A stretch of DNA of 6,212 bases. It comes from Promethearchaeota archaeon. Its GTDB lineage: Archaea > Asgardarchaeota > Lokiarchaeia > Sigyniarchaeales > SOKP01. The stretch's first letter is position 1. Every line of letters begins with the position of its first letter. Shown here in pieces: positions 1-4,705 of this stretch. The notes beneath the pieces were generated by a model, which worked only from the letters and a program-made list of their open reading frames with translations, searched no databases and was not told where the DNA came from. The position numbers and the translations under genes were made by a program. The stretch spans positions 1-6,212 of the forward strand of contig JAUWHL010000059.1 of NCBI GenBank assembly GCA_030605895.1. The letters are read 5' to 3'.

Positions 1-1051
1 AGTTTAGATTAAACTTATCTTTTATTATTTCTCTTGCTAAGGAACCATTCTTATAACATATTAAGCTCATATAATCTCCTGTTGGCGCTCCAAATACATG
101 TCCCTCTCCTTTAATATCAAGATATAAATCTTGTAAATAGCCAAAATATGTATCGCTTGTACCTAGACTTATTCCTACTTTCCCTTTTTCGATTAATCCA
201 ACACCAATAAGACTATTTGGATTATCACCAGACCAAGCTATCAGATTAGTATTTGGATTAAATTCAAATTTTTTTACAAAATATGAAGATATCTTTCCAA
301 TGATAACATATGGCTGTGAAAGTAGAGGTAATTTTTCTCTTAAATTAGGTGCAGTTGCTTCTAAAGCTCTCTCATCCCATTGCTTAGTTTTTATATTCAT
401 TAAATTCATTCCAGCTCCATCACCATGATCGATAGGAGCATTTTTTCCTAACATAATTGACGCCATAAAAGAGATGACTAAGTGAATGATTGAGGATTTT
501 TCGTACAATAAAGGGTGCTCTTGAAAAAATTTTCGAATTTGAGGTCCCGAAAAGCGTTCAATGGTATTAGAACCCAATAAGTTTATCGTAGATTCTAATC
601 CCCCAAGTTTCTTACGAATTTCTTCACATTGTTTAGTCGTACTCGAATCCATCCAAATTGGACTTGTCGGACGAGAAAATGAGTTCTTTAATTGAGATAC
701 TAATGTTCTACCCATATCTAATTTCTTAAGGGTTCTTACAAAATCACTATTTAAATAAACTGTTCCATGTTGTTGTCCTGAACCGGAAATGGCTTTAATA
801 TCAAAAAGAGAGACCATAGAATTCCTCATTTTTTCAAAAAGTAATTCTAAAGCCTCAACCCACATAAGAGGATATGAATGTATAACTTTTTCATTATCTA
901 AGATTATTACACCATTTTGAGTATGATAATGAGGTAATTCTTTATCAAAGTTGATGTTATTCCTATAAACCACTTTATTTAAATTAAAATCTATTAAAAT
1001 TGCTGTCAAACTCTGGGTTGAGCAATCTAATCCAAGAAAAAACTTATCCAT
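1..1051 (-). CDS. Xylulokinase, eukaryotic XYLB type (FGGY family), 3' end outside window
   Basis: Expected reaction: ATP-dependent phosphorylation of D-xylulose to xylulose 5-phosphate in the cytosol, feeding the pentose phosphate pool. I translated the minus strand from the ATG at 1051 and found 350 open codons with no frameshift. The N-terminal FGGY ATPase signature GLDCSTQS is at residues 7-14. SGSGQQHG is at 89-96, SPIWMDSST at 130-138, IDHGDGAGMNL at 207-217 with D211 the likely catalytic base, SGDNP at 274-278 and GTSDT at 297-301. Many of these blocks match human XYLB as I remember it (for example the WMDSSTT and ERF-G-QI stretches), so the assignment is firmer than a generic sugar kinase. 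About a third of the usual 530 or so residues, including most of the second domain, lies beyond the left edge. No clear Shine-Dalgarno precedes the ATG, and the leader may be very short. No xylose isomerase or transporter is visible nearby. Substrate is inferred from family similarity. Confidence 0.88.
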   Translation of the reverse strand, partial: MDKFFLGLDCSTQSLTAILIDFNLNKVVYRNNINFDKELPHYHTQNGVIILDNEKVIHSYPLMWVEALELLFEKMRNSMVSLFDIKAISGSGQQHGTVYLNSDFVRTLKKLDMGRTLVSQLKNSFSRPTSPIWMDSSTTKQCEEIRKKLGGLESTINLLGSNTIERFSGPQIRKFFQEHPLLYEKSSIIHLVISFMASIMLGKNAPIDHGDGAGMNLMNIKTKQWDERALEATAPNLREKLPLLSQPYVIIGKISSYFVKKFEFNPNTNLIAWSGDNPNSLIGVGLIEKGKVGISLGTSDTYFGYLQDLYLDIKGEGHVFGAPTGDYMSLICYKNGSLAREIIKDKFNLN

Positions 1052-1067
1052 AAAAAACTATATTTCT

Positions 1068-1127
1068 TCAATCTAAATGAATTTTATCATATGATTTAAT
1101 AACCTTACCAATGATTCCTTCTATATC
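1068..1127 (-). pseudogene. Relic of a third flavin reductase gene, about 18 codons
   Basis: On the minus strand this stretch reads DIEGIIGKVIKSYDKIHLD and then TGA; another TGA lies directly before the first codon. The flavin reductase at 2482-3048 contains EGIIGKVIKSY at residues 132-142. Aligning 1088-1127 with 2619-2658 gives 34 identical bases of 40, including an exact 11-base run. Several of the differences are third-codon changes that keep the amino acid (ATC/ATT, GTT/GTA, TCA/TCT), so the fragment was once under protein selection or came from a functional paralog. No ATG or remaining domain surrounds it. It sits in the leader region of the xylulokinase gene. It is probably the decayed end of a lost paralog; a recent partial copy of the present gene is less likely because synonymous differences have accumulated. 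Confidence 0.65.
1082..1093 (-). promoter_or_regulatory. Possible TATA element of the xylulokinase gene
   Basis: On the minus strand the sequence reads CATATGATAAAA. Its centre is about 37 bases before the ATG at 1051, so a start site about 26 bases downstream would leave a leader of roughly 11 bases. It lies inside the flavin reductase relic. The call is based on composition and spacing only; AT-rich DNA yields such matches by chance. Confidence 0.25.
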
Positions 1128-1148
1128 TCAAATTTAAAAAGAAATAAA

Positions 1149-1200
1149 TATTGTTTAGCTTTTTTAAATATATCGGCGTTTTAGGGAGAATTAAACAATA
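1149..1200 (-). terminator. Hairpin plus U-rich terminator after the 88-residue gene
   Basis: A perfect 9-base inverted repeat (TATTGTTTA at 1192-1200 and its complement at 1149-1157) encloses a 34-base loop. Read on the minus strand, the first arm covers the last two sense codons and part of the TAA stop of the 88-residue gene. The second arm is followed by a T-rich stretch (TTTATTTCTTTTTAAATTT in the transcript). Archaeal termination relies mainly on such U-tracts, so this plausibly ends the membrane protein operon before the xylulokinase gene. Confidence 0.5.
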
Positions 1201-1457
1201 CCCATCGTCAGTAAGGATTGATTTTTAATTAATTCCTTTACCATTCCATTACAAACTTGATCGATATTAGTAACACCTACTTTTTCTAGGCGACTTTTTA
1301 AACTATTTTTAAAAGTTTGTGTTAAAACATTAATGTTAATTACATCAGTCTTTCCCACTTCATCTTGAACAGCATATAGAATAAGTCCTCTGCCAACTTG
1401 TTCTGTTTTTCCAATTTTTTTTGCCAGTAGATTTCCAAAAAATTCAATAAGATTCAT
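1191..1457 (-). CDS. Uncharacterised 88-residue protein, partner of the 7-helix membrane protein
   Basis: I do not recognise this protein. It has no signal peptide, no strongly hydrophobic helix and no metal-binding cysteine pattern (one cysteine only, C69). The sequence suggests an amphipathic N-terminal helix (residues 1-14), a basic turn, a short strand around GRGLILYAV (22-30), then helices around 44-60 and 65-81, so it is probably a small soluble cytosolic protein. The ATG at 1455-1457 is only four bases after the stop of the membrane protein gene. It has an excellent Shine-Dalgarno (AGGGAGGGG, 1465-1473) embedded in the last codons of that gene. The two are therefore very probably cotranscribed and translationally coupled, which suggests that the protein acts with, or on the cytosolic face of, the membrane protein. 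That partnership is inferred from arrangement alone. A terminator-like hairpin overlaps its stop codon. Confidence 0.75.
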   Translation of the reverse strand: MNLIEFFGNLLAKKIGKTEQVGRGLILYAVQDEVGKTDVININVLTQTFKNSLKSRLEKVGVTNIDQVCNGMVKELIKNQSLLTMGIV

Positions 1458-1461
1458 TTAT

Positions 1462-2250
1462 TTACCCCTCCCTAGCTAATTTCATTAAATCTTCTTCTTT
1501 GATTTCAGGTTCAGAGAGAGTCTTTGCTTTTAATTTTTCGATTTTACTCCCTAATGTTACCCATGCATAAAAGTTTCCAACAGCAAAAATTAATAATATA
1601 ACTGCATTAAATATTTTGAGTATACTTGAAGTTATTTCAACTAATCCAGTAGGACCAATCATTCTTACTATAACTTGGAGTGGTATATAAAAACCCGGTA
1701 AAGCATAAACAATAGAAGAAATTCCTATTATAATATACCTACGTTTTACATACTTATTTATATCTTGTTCCTTGATTAAGTTATATGCTGAAAACGATGC
1801 TGAAGCATTCCAAAGAGCTGCAATAAATATAGTTAAACTTAAAAAGTAGATATCGAAGAAGTTAAACATGTCAGAATACTCAATTAACCTCAAAATTGCA
1901 AATGTAAATGAAGATGCTGATAATGCTAATCCTGTAGCAAAGATTAACTTAAAAAAGCTATGCATTTCTTTATAGAAAGTCTGTTTGGTGAAAATAATAA
2001 TAAAGAAGAGGCTTAAAAATTGGACGATGTAATATGATATTTCAGATATTGTAAATCCAACACCAGTAGTGGTAGTACCAACGGATTTAAATATACCCAC
2101 CATAGATGCGCATATGAAAAACCCTATTAGCCACCTTAAATTCGACAATTTGGTTTTTCTCATACGTGAATAGAGCTTCACAATCGTTATTATAAAAAGC
2201 ACTAAAATAATTGAGGAAAGAAATATGTTTATCATGGTATCTGGTTCCAT
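1462..2250 (-). CDS. Uncharacterised seven-transmembrane-helix protein
   Basis: This 262-residue protein is mostly membrane. I see seven hydrophobic segments, roughly at residues 7-26, 38-56, 67-87, 99-121, 134-156, 171-194 and 205-233. Basic residues cluster in the loops after segments 1 (KLYSRMRKTK), 3 (KQTFYKEMHSFFK) and 5 (NKYVKRR) and in the tail after segment 7 (KIEKLKAK). By the positive-inside rule this places the N-terminus outside and the C-terminus inside, the topology of rhodopsins and many sensor input domains. Segment 7 (AVILLIFAVGNFYAW, 216-230) has no lysine, so it is not a retinal-binding rhodopsin helix. The 29-residue charged tail could dock a cytosolic partner, and the next gene, four bases downstream, is the obvious candidate. 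The ATG at 2250 is supported by GTGAT at 2257-2261, six bases upstream. I cannot name the family; signalling input or small-molecule sensing is a guess, and a transporter component cannot be excluded. Confidence 0.82.
   Translation of the reverse strand: MEPDTMINIFLSSIILVLFIITIVKLYSRMRKTKLSNLRWLIGFFICASMVGIFKSVGTTTTGVGFTISEISYYIVQFLSLFFIIIFTKQTFYKEMHSFFKLIFATGLALSASSFTFAILRLIEYSDMFNFFDIYFLSLTIFIAALWNASASFSAYNLIKEQDINKYVKRRYIIIGISSIVYALPGFYIPLQVIVRMIGPTGLVEITSSILKIFNAVILLIFAVGNFYAWVTLGSKIEKLKAKTLSEPEIKEEDLMKLAREG
1465..1473 (-). promoter_or_regulatory. Shine-Dalgarno site of the 88-residue gene
   Basis: AGGGAGGGG on the minus strand contains GGAGG nine bases before the ATG at 1457. It lies just upstream of the membrane protein's own TAA (1462-1464), inside that coding sequence. 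It is the strongest ribosome-binding site in the window and implies internal re-initiation on a shared mRNA. Confidence 0.7.
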
Positions 2251-2256
2251 TTATTA

Positions 2257-2261
2257 ATCAC
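2257..2261 (-). promoter_or_regulatory. GTGAT ribosome-binding site of the membrane protein gene
   Basis: GTGAT on the minus strand, six bases before the ATG at 2250, is complementary to the AUCAC part of the usual archaeal 16S 3' end. The same motif precedes the pantothenate kinase (5583-5587) and the second flavin reductase (3661-3665), so it looks like the local initiation signal and not chance. Confidence 0.5.
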
Positions 2262-2405
2262 TTTTGTATTTTATTTTTTTTAGATTTATTTAATGTTAAA
2301 AAATTGATACAAAAAAGTCTATTTAAATATTCAGATAAGGATACAATTTTTTTTAATTAGTACAAAATAAAAAATAATCAAAGTTAACATAATTCGAAGG
2401 GACAA

Positions 2406-2421
2406 AGAAAGTTATCTTTCT
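2406..2421 (-). terminator. Small hairpin after the flavin reductase pair
   Basis: Arms of six bases (AGAAAG / CTTTCT) flank a four-base loop about 60 bases beyond the stop at 2482. On the minus strand the following bases are only modestly T-rich (TTGTCCC), so termination activity is uncertain. Confidence 0.3.
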
Positions 2422-2481
2422 ATAATACAAATCATTCAATTTCTGCTCAGTTTACAAATTTGAGCTAGAGTTATAATCTAA

Positions 2482-3048
2482 TTAGCTTTCATTAACTTCT
2501 AACCGTTCTCCAAGTCTGTAATAATTGAAATCTCCACCCGTAGCCCATACTATTGGATGAATCTTCCTCCAGTCGAGCTTGACGTTATCCTCTTCCTTAA
2601 TAGTGTATTGTTGATTTACATAAGATTTAATTACCTTACCAATAATTCCTTCACCATCGCCATAGTCGAGGATTTCATGTACTTCACATTCTATATTTAC
2701 TGGACATTCACGAATCATTGGGGCTGTTTTTAATTCTCCGTAAAAATTATCAAAGAGTGAACTTTTATCAATATCCCGTCCAGATTTACTTCCACAAATA
2801 TTTGTTTTTTCCACGAGATCCTCCGAAGGGATATTTACACTAAAGGTCATATTCTCATGAATTCCGATTGTAGTATAGCGTGTTGGAGATAAACTGAAGA
2901 AAATATACTTACCAAAATCAAATGGACAGCTATACCCAATAACCAAATAGTTAGGCTTACCATTGACATTTGCTCCAACCAGAATTACAGGTAAGGGACT
3001 TAAAAGATTCCCTTCAATAATTTGCTTATTTAAGTTCTCATTATTCAT
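2482..3048 (-). CDS. Flavin reductase-like FMN-binding protein, paralog 1
   Basis: A 188-residue protein of the flavin reductase-like (FMN-binding split barrel, flavoredoxin-type) family, whose members bind FMN and pass electrons to or from flavins and other acceptors. Visible family blocks are PLPVILVGANVNGKPN (18-33), FSVNIPSEDLVEK (69-81), CGSKSGRDIDKS (85-96), which forms part of the flavin site in relatives, the conserved CPVNIECEV (115-123), GEGIIGKVIKSY (131-142) and the closing YYRLGERL (176-183). It is about 50% identical by eye over the core to the gene just upstream, and the pair is a clear tandem duplication. It lacks the extra C-terminal AFxIGK tail of that paralog. I chose the ATG at 3048; a longer reading from TTG at 3057 adds only three residues. 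No strong Shine-Dalgarno is present, and with a 30-base gap it is probably read from the upstream gene's transcript. The redox partner is unknown. Confidence 0.85.
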   Translation of the reverse strand: MNNENLNKQIIEGNLLSPLPVILVGANVNGKPNYLVIGYSCPFDFGKYIFFSLSPTRYTTIGIHENMTFSVNIPSEDLVEKTNICGSKSGRDIDKSSLFDNFYGELKTAPMIRECPVNIECEVHEILDYGDGEGIIGKVIKSYVNQQYTIKEEDNVKLDWRKIHPIVWATGGDFNYYRLGERLEVNES

Positions 3049-3078
3049 TTTAATCAAAAAAAATTTAGAATATTATTA

Positions 3079-3657
3079 TCATTTTTTATACATTTTTCCA
3101 ATCTCAAATGCTGGTGCGAGTTTTTCCCCAACTTTCCAATAATTGTTCAGTGAATATGTATACGTTTTAAATTTGGCCATATCTGGTATCCCTTCAGTTA
3201 AATAATCCTCATCAGCATAAGCATTAACTACTTTTCCGATAAAAATTTCATGACCTTTCTCAACCTCCACTAACTCCTTTACATTAATGGTTTTAATAAC
3301 CTCACATTCAAGATTTACTGGGGAGAGATTTACCATAGGTGCTGTTTTTAGATCCCCGTAAAATACATCAAATATTTCTGATTTATCTATTTCTTTACCT
3401 GAAACTATACCACAATAATCAATCTTTTCTGCCAAATCTTCCGAGGGAGTGTTAACGCTAAATGTTCCATTTTCCTTAATACCAATATTAGTATAATGGG
3501 TTTCATAAGAAGCAATTGAAATTAATGGTGGTTGACTTTCGACAATACCAACATATGCGAGGGTCTCAAAATTTGGTTTTCCATTCACATTAGCCCCGAT
3601 AAGAGCAACTGGCATAGGAAATAAATATGCTTTCGGAGGAATTTTATTTTTATTCAT
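3079..3657 (-). CDS. Flavin reductase-like FMN-binding protein, paralog 2
   Basis: A 192-residue flavin reductase-like split-barrel protein, full length for the family. It carries PMPVALIGANVNGKPN (14-29), ISIASYETHYTNIGI (46-60), FSVNTPSEDLAEK (66-78), CGIVSGKEIDKS (82-93), SPVNLECEV (112-120), IFIGKVVNAY (138-147) and the complete C-terminal block YWKVGEKLAPAFEIGK (173-188). The last block matches the usual end of flavoredoxin-like proteins and is shortened in the neighbouring paralog. The loop around residues 38-54 (VESQPPLISIAS) differs markedly from the paralog (PFDFGKYIFFSLS), so the two may prefer different acceptors or partners. It is the first gene of the two-gene unit. The ATG at 3657 is preceded by GTGAT (3661-3665), three bases away. 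FMN binding is family knowledge; the physiological electron donor and acceptor are not evident. Confidence 0.87.
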   Translation of the reverse strand: MNKNKIPPKAYLFPMPVALIGANVNGKPNFETLAYVGIVESQPPLISIASYETHYTNIGIKENGTFSVNTPSEDLAEKIDYCGIVSGKEIDKSEIFDVFYGDLKTAPMVNLSPVNLECEVIKTINVKELVEVEKGHEIFIGKVVNAYADEDYLTEGIPDMAKFKTYTYSLNNYWKVGEKLAPAFEIGKMYKK

Positions 3658-3681
3658 TATATCACACTTTTAAGATCTATG

Positions 3682-3690
3682 TATATAATA
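3682..3690 (-). promoter_or_regulatory. TATA candidate of the flavin reductase unit
   Basis: TATTATATA on the minus strand is centred about 28 bases before the ATG at 3657, so transcription would begin at or just before the start codon and the mRNA would be nearly leaderless. In that case the GTGAT at 3661-3665 would not be in the transcript. An alternative weak TATA near 3700-3706 would give a leader of about 20 bases that contains it. Confidence 0.4.
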
Positions 3691-3720
3691 GGATTTGATA
3701 AGATTAATAGATGAGATCTT

Positions 3721-3745
3721 TGAACTTAGAATGAACTTTGAACTT
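3721..3745. repeat. Triple TGAACTT direct repeat
   Basis: TGAACTT occurs at 3721-3727, 3732-3738 and 3739-3745; two of these lie in an exact 11-base direct repeat CTTTGAACTTA (3718-3728 and 3736-3746). The repeats lie just upstream of the flavin reductase promoter candidate and could be activator sites. Binding is inferred only from repetition. Confidence 0.4.
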
Positions 3746-3884
3746 AATTTCAATTTTTTAATTGTATTTTTCTAAATCATTCATATTCTCAATTATTTTA
3801 GGCAGAAATAATGGTTTGATATTGGACTTTAAAAACTTTATTAGAAATTAAGTATTAAACAAAAAGATTATTTTAAATCCAAGA

Positions 3885-3893
3885 TTATAAATA
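3885..3893 (+). promoter_or_regulatory. TATA candidate of the hexuloisomerase gene
   Basis: TTATAAATA is the best TATA match before the ATG at 3936. A start site about 26 bases after its centre falls near 3915, leaving a leader of about 20 bases without a recognisable Shine-Dalgarno. A weaker AT-rich alternative inside the palindrome (centre 3908) would give a leaderless message. Confidence 0.45.
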
Positions 3894-3898
3894 TTGGA

Positions 3899-3917
3899 AA
3901 TTGATAAATTATCAATT
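3899..3917. promoter_or_regulatory. 19-base palindromic operator candidate
   Basis: AATTGATAA-A-TTATCAATT is a perfect inverted repeat with 9-base arms around one central base. It begins six bases after the TATA candidate and ends at the predicted transcription start, the position where archaeal repressors block polymerase recruitment. A dimeric winged-helix regulator is the usual reader of such a site. No regulator gene is in the window. Confidence 0.55.
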
Positions 3918-3935
3918 ATCGAGTAAAAACTTAAC

Positions 3936-4565
3936 ATGACTGAAACTAATGAATTAACGCTTAATGGAGATACAAAAAGAATTCTATTTCAATCTATGGA
4001 ACTAATTATGAAGAATATTAAGGCTAACATTGATCATTTAGACAAGAATTTCAAATACACCAAGAAATTTATTAATTTGGTTCATGATGGGTTAATAAAT
4101 AAGCGTAGATTATTCTTATTGGCCTCCGGTAGAAGTGCTTTTATTTTACAGTGTTTTGCTACAAGATTAGTGCATTTAGGAGCCGAAGTGCATATCGTAA
4201 CTAACTTAGCGTCGATGCCCGCATTGCGGAAGAAGGATATCTTGATTGTACTTTCTGGTTCTGGTACTACTGGTATTGTTGTTAGTTTACTTAATAATTA
4301 TGTAAATACAGTGAAACCATATGGAATTGTCACTATTACTAGTCATCCAGAAACAGTGATAGGCAGAATTGGCGATATTACTATAAAACTTAAAGGTAGA
4401 ACAAAACGAGATAAAGTAGTTGGAGATACAGCGGTACTTGCGCCCGAAGGTACAATGTTTGAAATTGCAGCCTTTTGTTATTTGGATGCCATTATAGCAG
4501 AATTAGCAATAAAAATGGGTAAAACGAATAAAGATTTACTTGAAAAACATTCACAAGGTACTTAA
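3936..4565 (+). CDS. hxlB: 6-phospho-3-hexuloisomerase (SIS domain)
   Basis: Interconverts D-arabino-hex-3-ulose 6-phosphate and fructose 6-phosphate. With hexulose-phosphate synthase it forms the ribulose monophosphate route, which many archaea run backwards to make ribulose 5-phosphate. The 209-residue protein is a single SIS domain with the family signatures LLASGRSAFI (61-70), FATRLVHLGAEV (74-85), the phosphosugar loop VLSGSGTTGIVV (105-116), ITSHPET-IG (134-143), LKGRTK (152-157) and PEGTMFE (170-176). It ends with DAIIAEL (184-190) and the typical C-terminal K/R-H (H205), a catalytic-site histidine in the family. The length is slightly above the usual 180-200 residues because of about 15 polar residues at the N-terminus. 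The synthase is not adjacent in this window. It is transcribed alone, divergently from the flavin reductases, with a palindrome in its promoter. A general sugar isomerase of the SIS family is less likely given the RTK and PEGTxFE blocks. Confidence 0.88.
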   Translation: MTETNELTLNGDTKRILFQSMELIMKNIKANIDHLDKNFKYTKKFINLVHDGLINKRRLFLLASGRSAFILQCFATRLVHLGAEVHIVTNLASMPALRKKDILIVLSGSGTTGIVVSLLNNYVNTVKPYGIVTITSHPETVIGRIGDITIKLKGRTKRDKVVGDTAVLAPEGTMFEIAAFCYLDAIIAELAIKMGKTNKDLLEKHSQGT

Positions 4566-4619
4566 AAAATAATAATTTTCTTTTTAATTCTTCAATTCTT
4601 TTTAATTACAAAGAAAATT
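4566..4619 (+). terminator. T-rich hairpin terminator after hexuloisomerase
   Basis: A 10-base perfect inverted repeat (AATTTTCTTT at 4574-4583, AAAGAAAATT at 4610-4619) encloses a 26-base T-rich loop. The region also contains the 12-base direct repeat TTCTTTTTAATT (4578-4589 and 4596-4607), giving two T-tracts just after the stop codon. This is a good archaeal terminator for the plus strand. Confidence 0.6.
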
Positions 4620-4635
4620 GCAACTTCATTAAACA

Positions 4636-4701
4636 TGCGCCGATTTATAGTGTTTTTACTAGAATTTTAATTCGATGAATAAAAATCTCCAAATCGGCGC
4701 A
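4636..4701. repeat. GC-rich inverted repeat between convergent genes
   Basis: TGCGCCGATTT (4636-4646) and AAATCGGCGCA (4691-4701) are perfect 11-base complements 44 bases apart. The arms are strikingly GC-rich for this DNA. The second arm ends five bases before the stop of the pantothenate kinase gene. The structure could act as a transcription barrier for both strands, or be the ends of a tiny mobile element; there are no obvious target-site duplications. Confidence 0.6.
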
Positions 4702-4705
4702 CACT

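Larger units (their letters stand above)
2251..2481. other. 231-base spacer between the membrane protein operon and the flavin reductases
   Basis: No coding sequence is supported here. On the minus strand it should hold the end of the flavin reductase transcript and the promoter of the membrane protein operon. TATA-like stretches are at 2321-2330 (ATTTAAAT core) and 2286-2294 (TTAAATAAA on the minus strand). The second would place the transcript start near 2265, just before the GTGAT ribosome-binding site at 2257-2261. A small hairpin (AGAAAG-TTAT-CTTTCT, 2406-2421) lies about 60 bases after the upstream stop codon. Neither promoter candidate can be chosen with certainty. Confidence 0.5.
3658..3935. 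other. 278-base divergent spacer between flavin reductases and hexuloisomerase
   Basis: This spacer must carry two promoters pointing outward. I see the flavin reductase TATA candidate near 3682-3690, three copies of TGAACTT at 3721, 3732 and 3739, a small CAATT/AATTG hairpin at 3751-3764, an open minus-strand stretch at 3758-3847, and the hexuloisomerase TATA and palindrome at 3885-3917. No full gene is supported. Confidence 0.6.

Noticed and set aside
1171..1180. Third copy of the CGGCG inverted-repeat arm
   Set aside because: Only about seven bases match the arm at 4691-4701 and no partner arm is nearby; too short to call a repeat family.
1462..2250. Microbial rhodopsin or heliorhodopsin
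   Set aside because: The seven helices and topology fit, but the last helix has no lysine for retinal and no rhodopsin motifs are seen.
3049..3057. TTG start giving three extra residues on flavin reductase 1
   Set aside because: An ATG three codons later gives a family-like N-terminus, and no ribosome-binding site favours the TTG.
3682..3690. Bacterial sigma-70 promoter
   Set aside because: The TATA-like sequence could pass as a -10 box, but no matching -35 box is seen at the usual spacing, and the 26-28 base distance to the start codon suits archaeal promoters.
4574..4701. CRISPR or tandem repeat array
   Set aside because: There are only one direct-repeat pair and two inverted repeats, with no regular spacer pattern; terminator structures explain them better.
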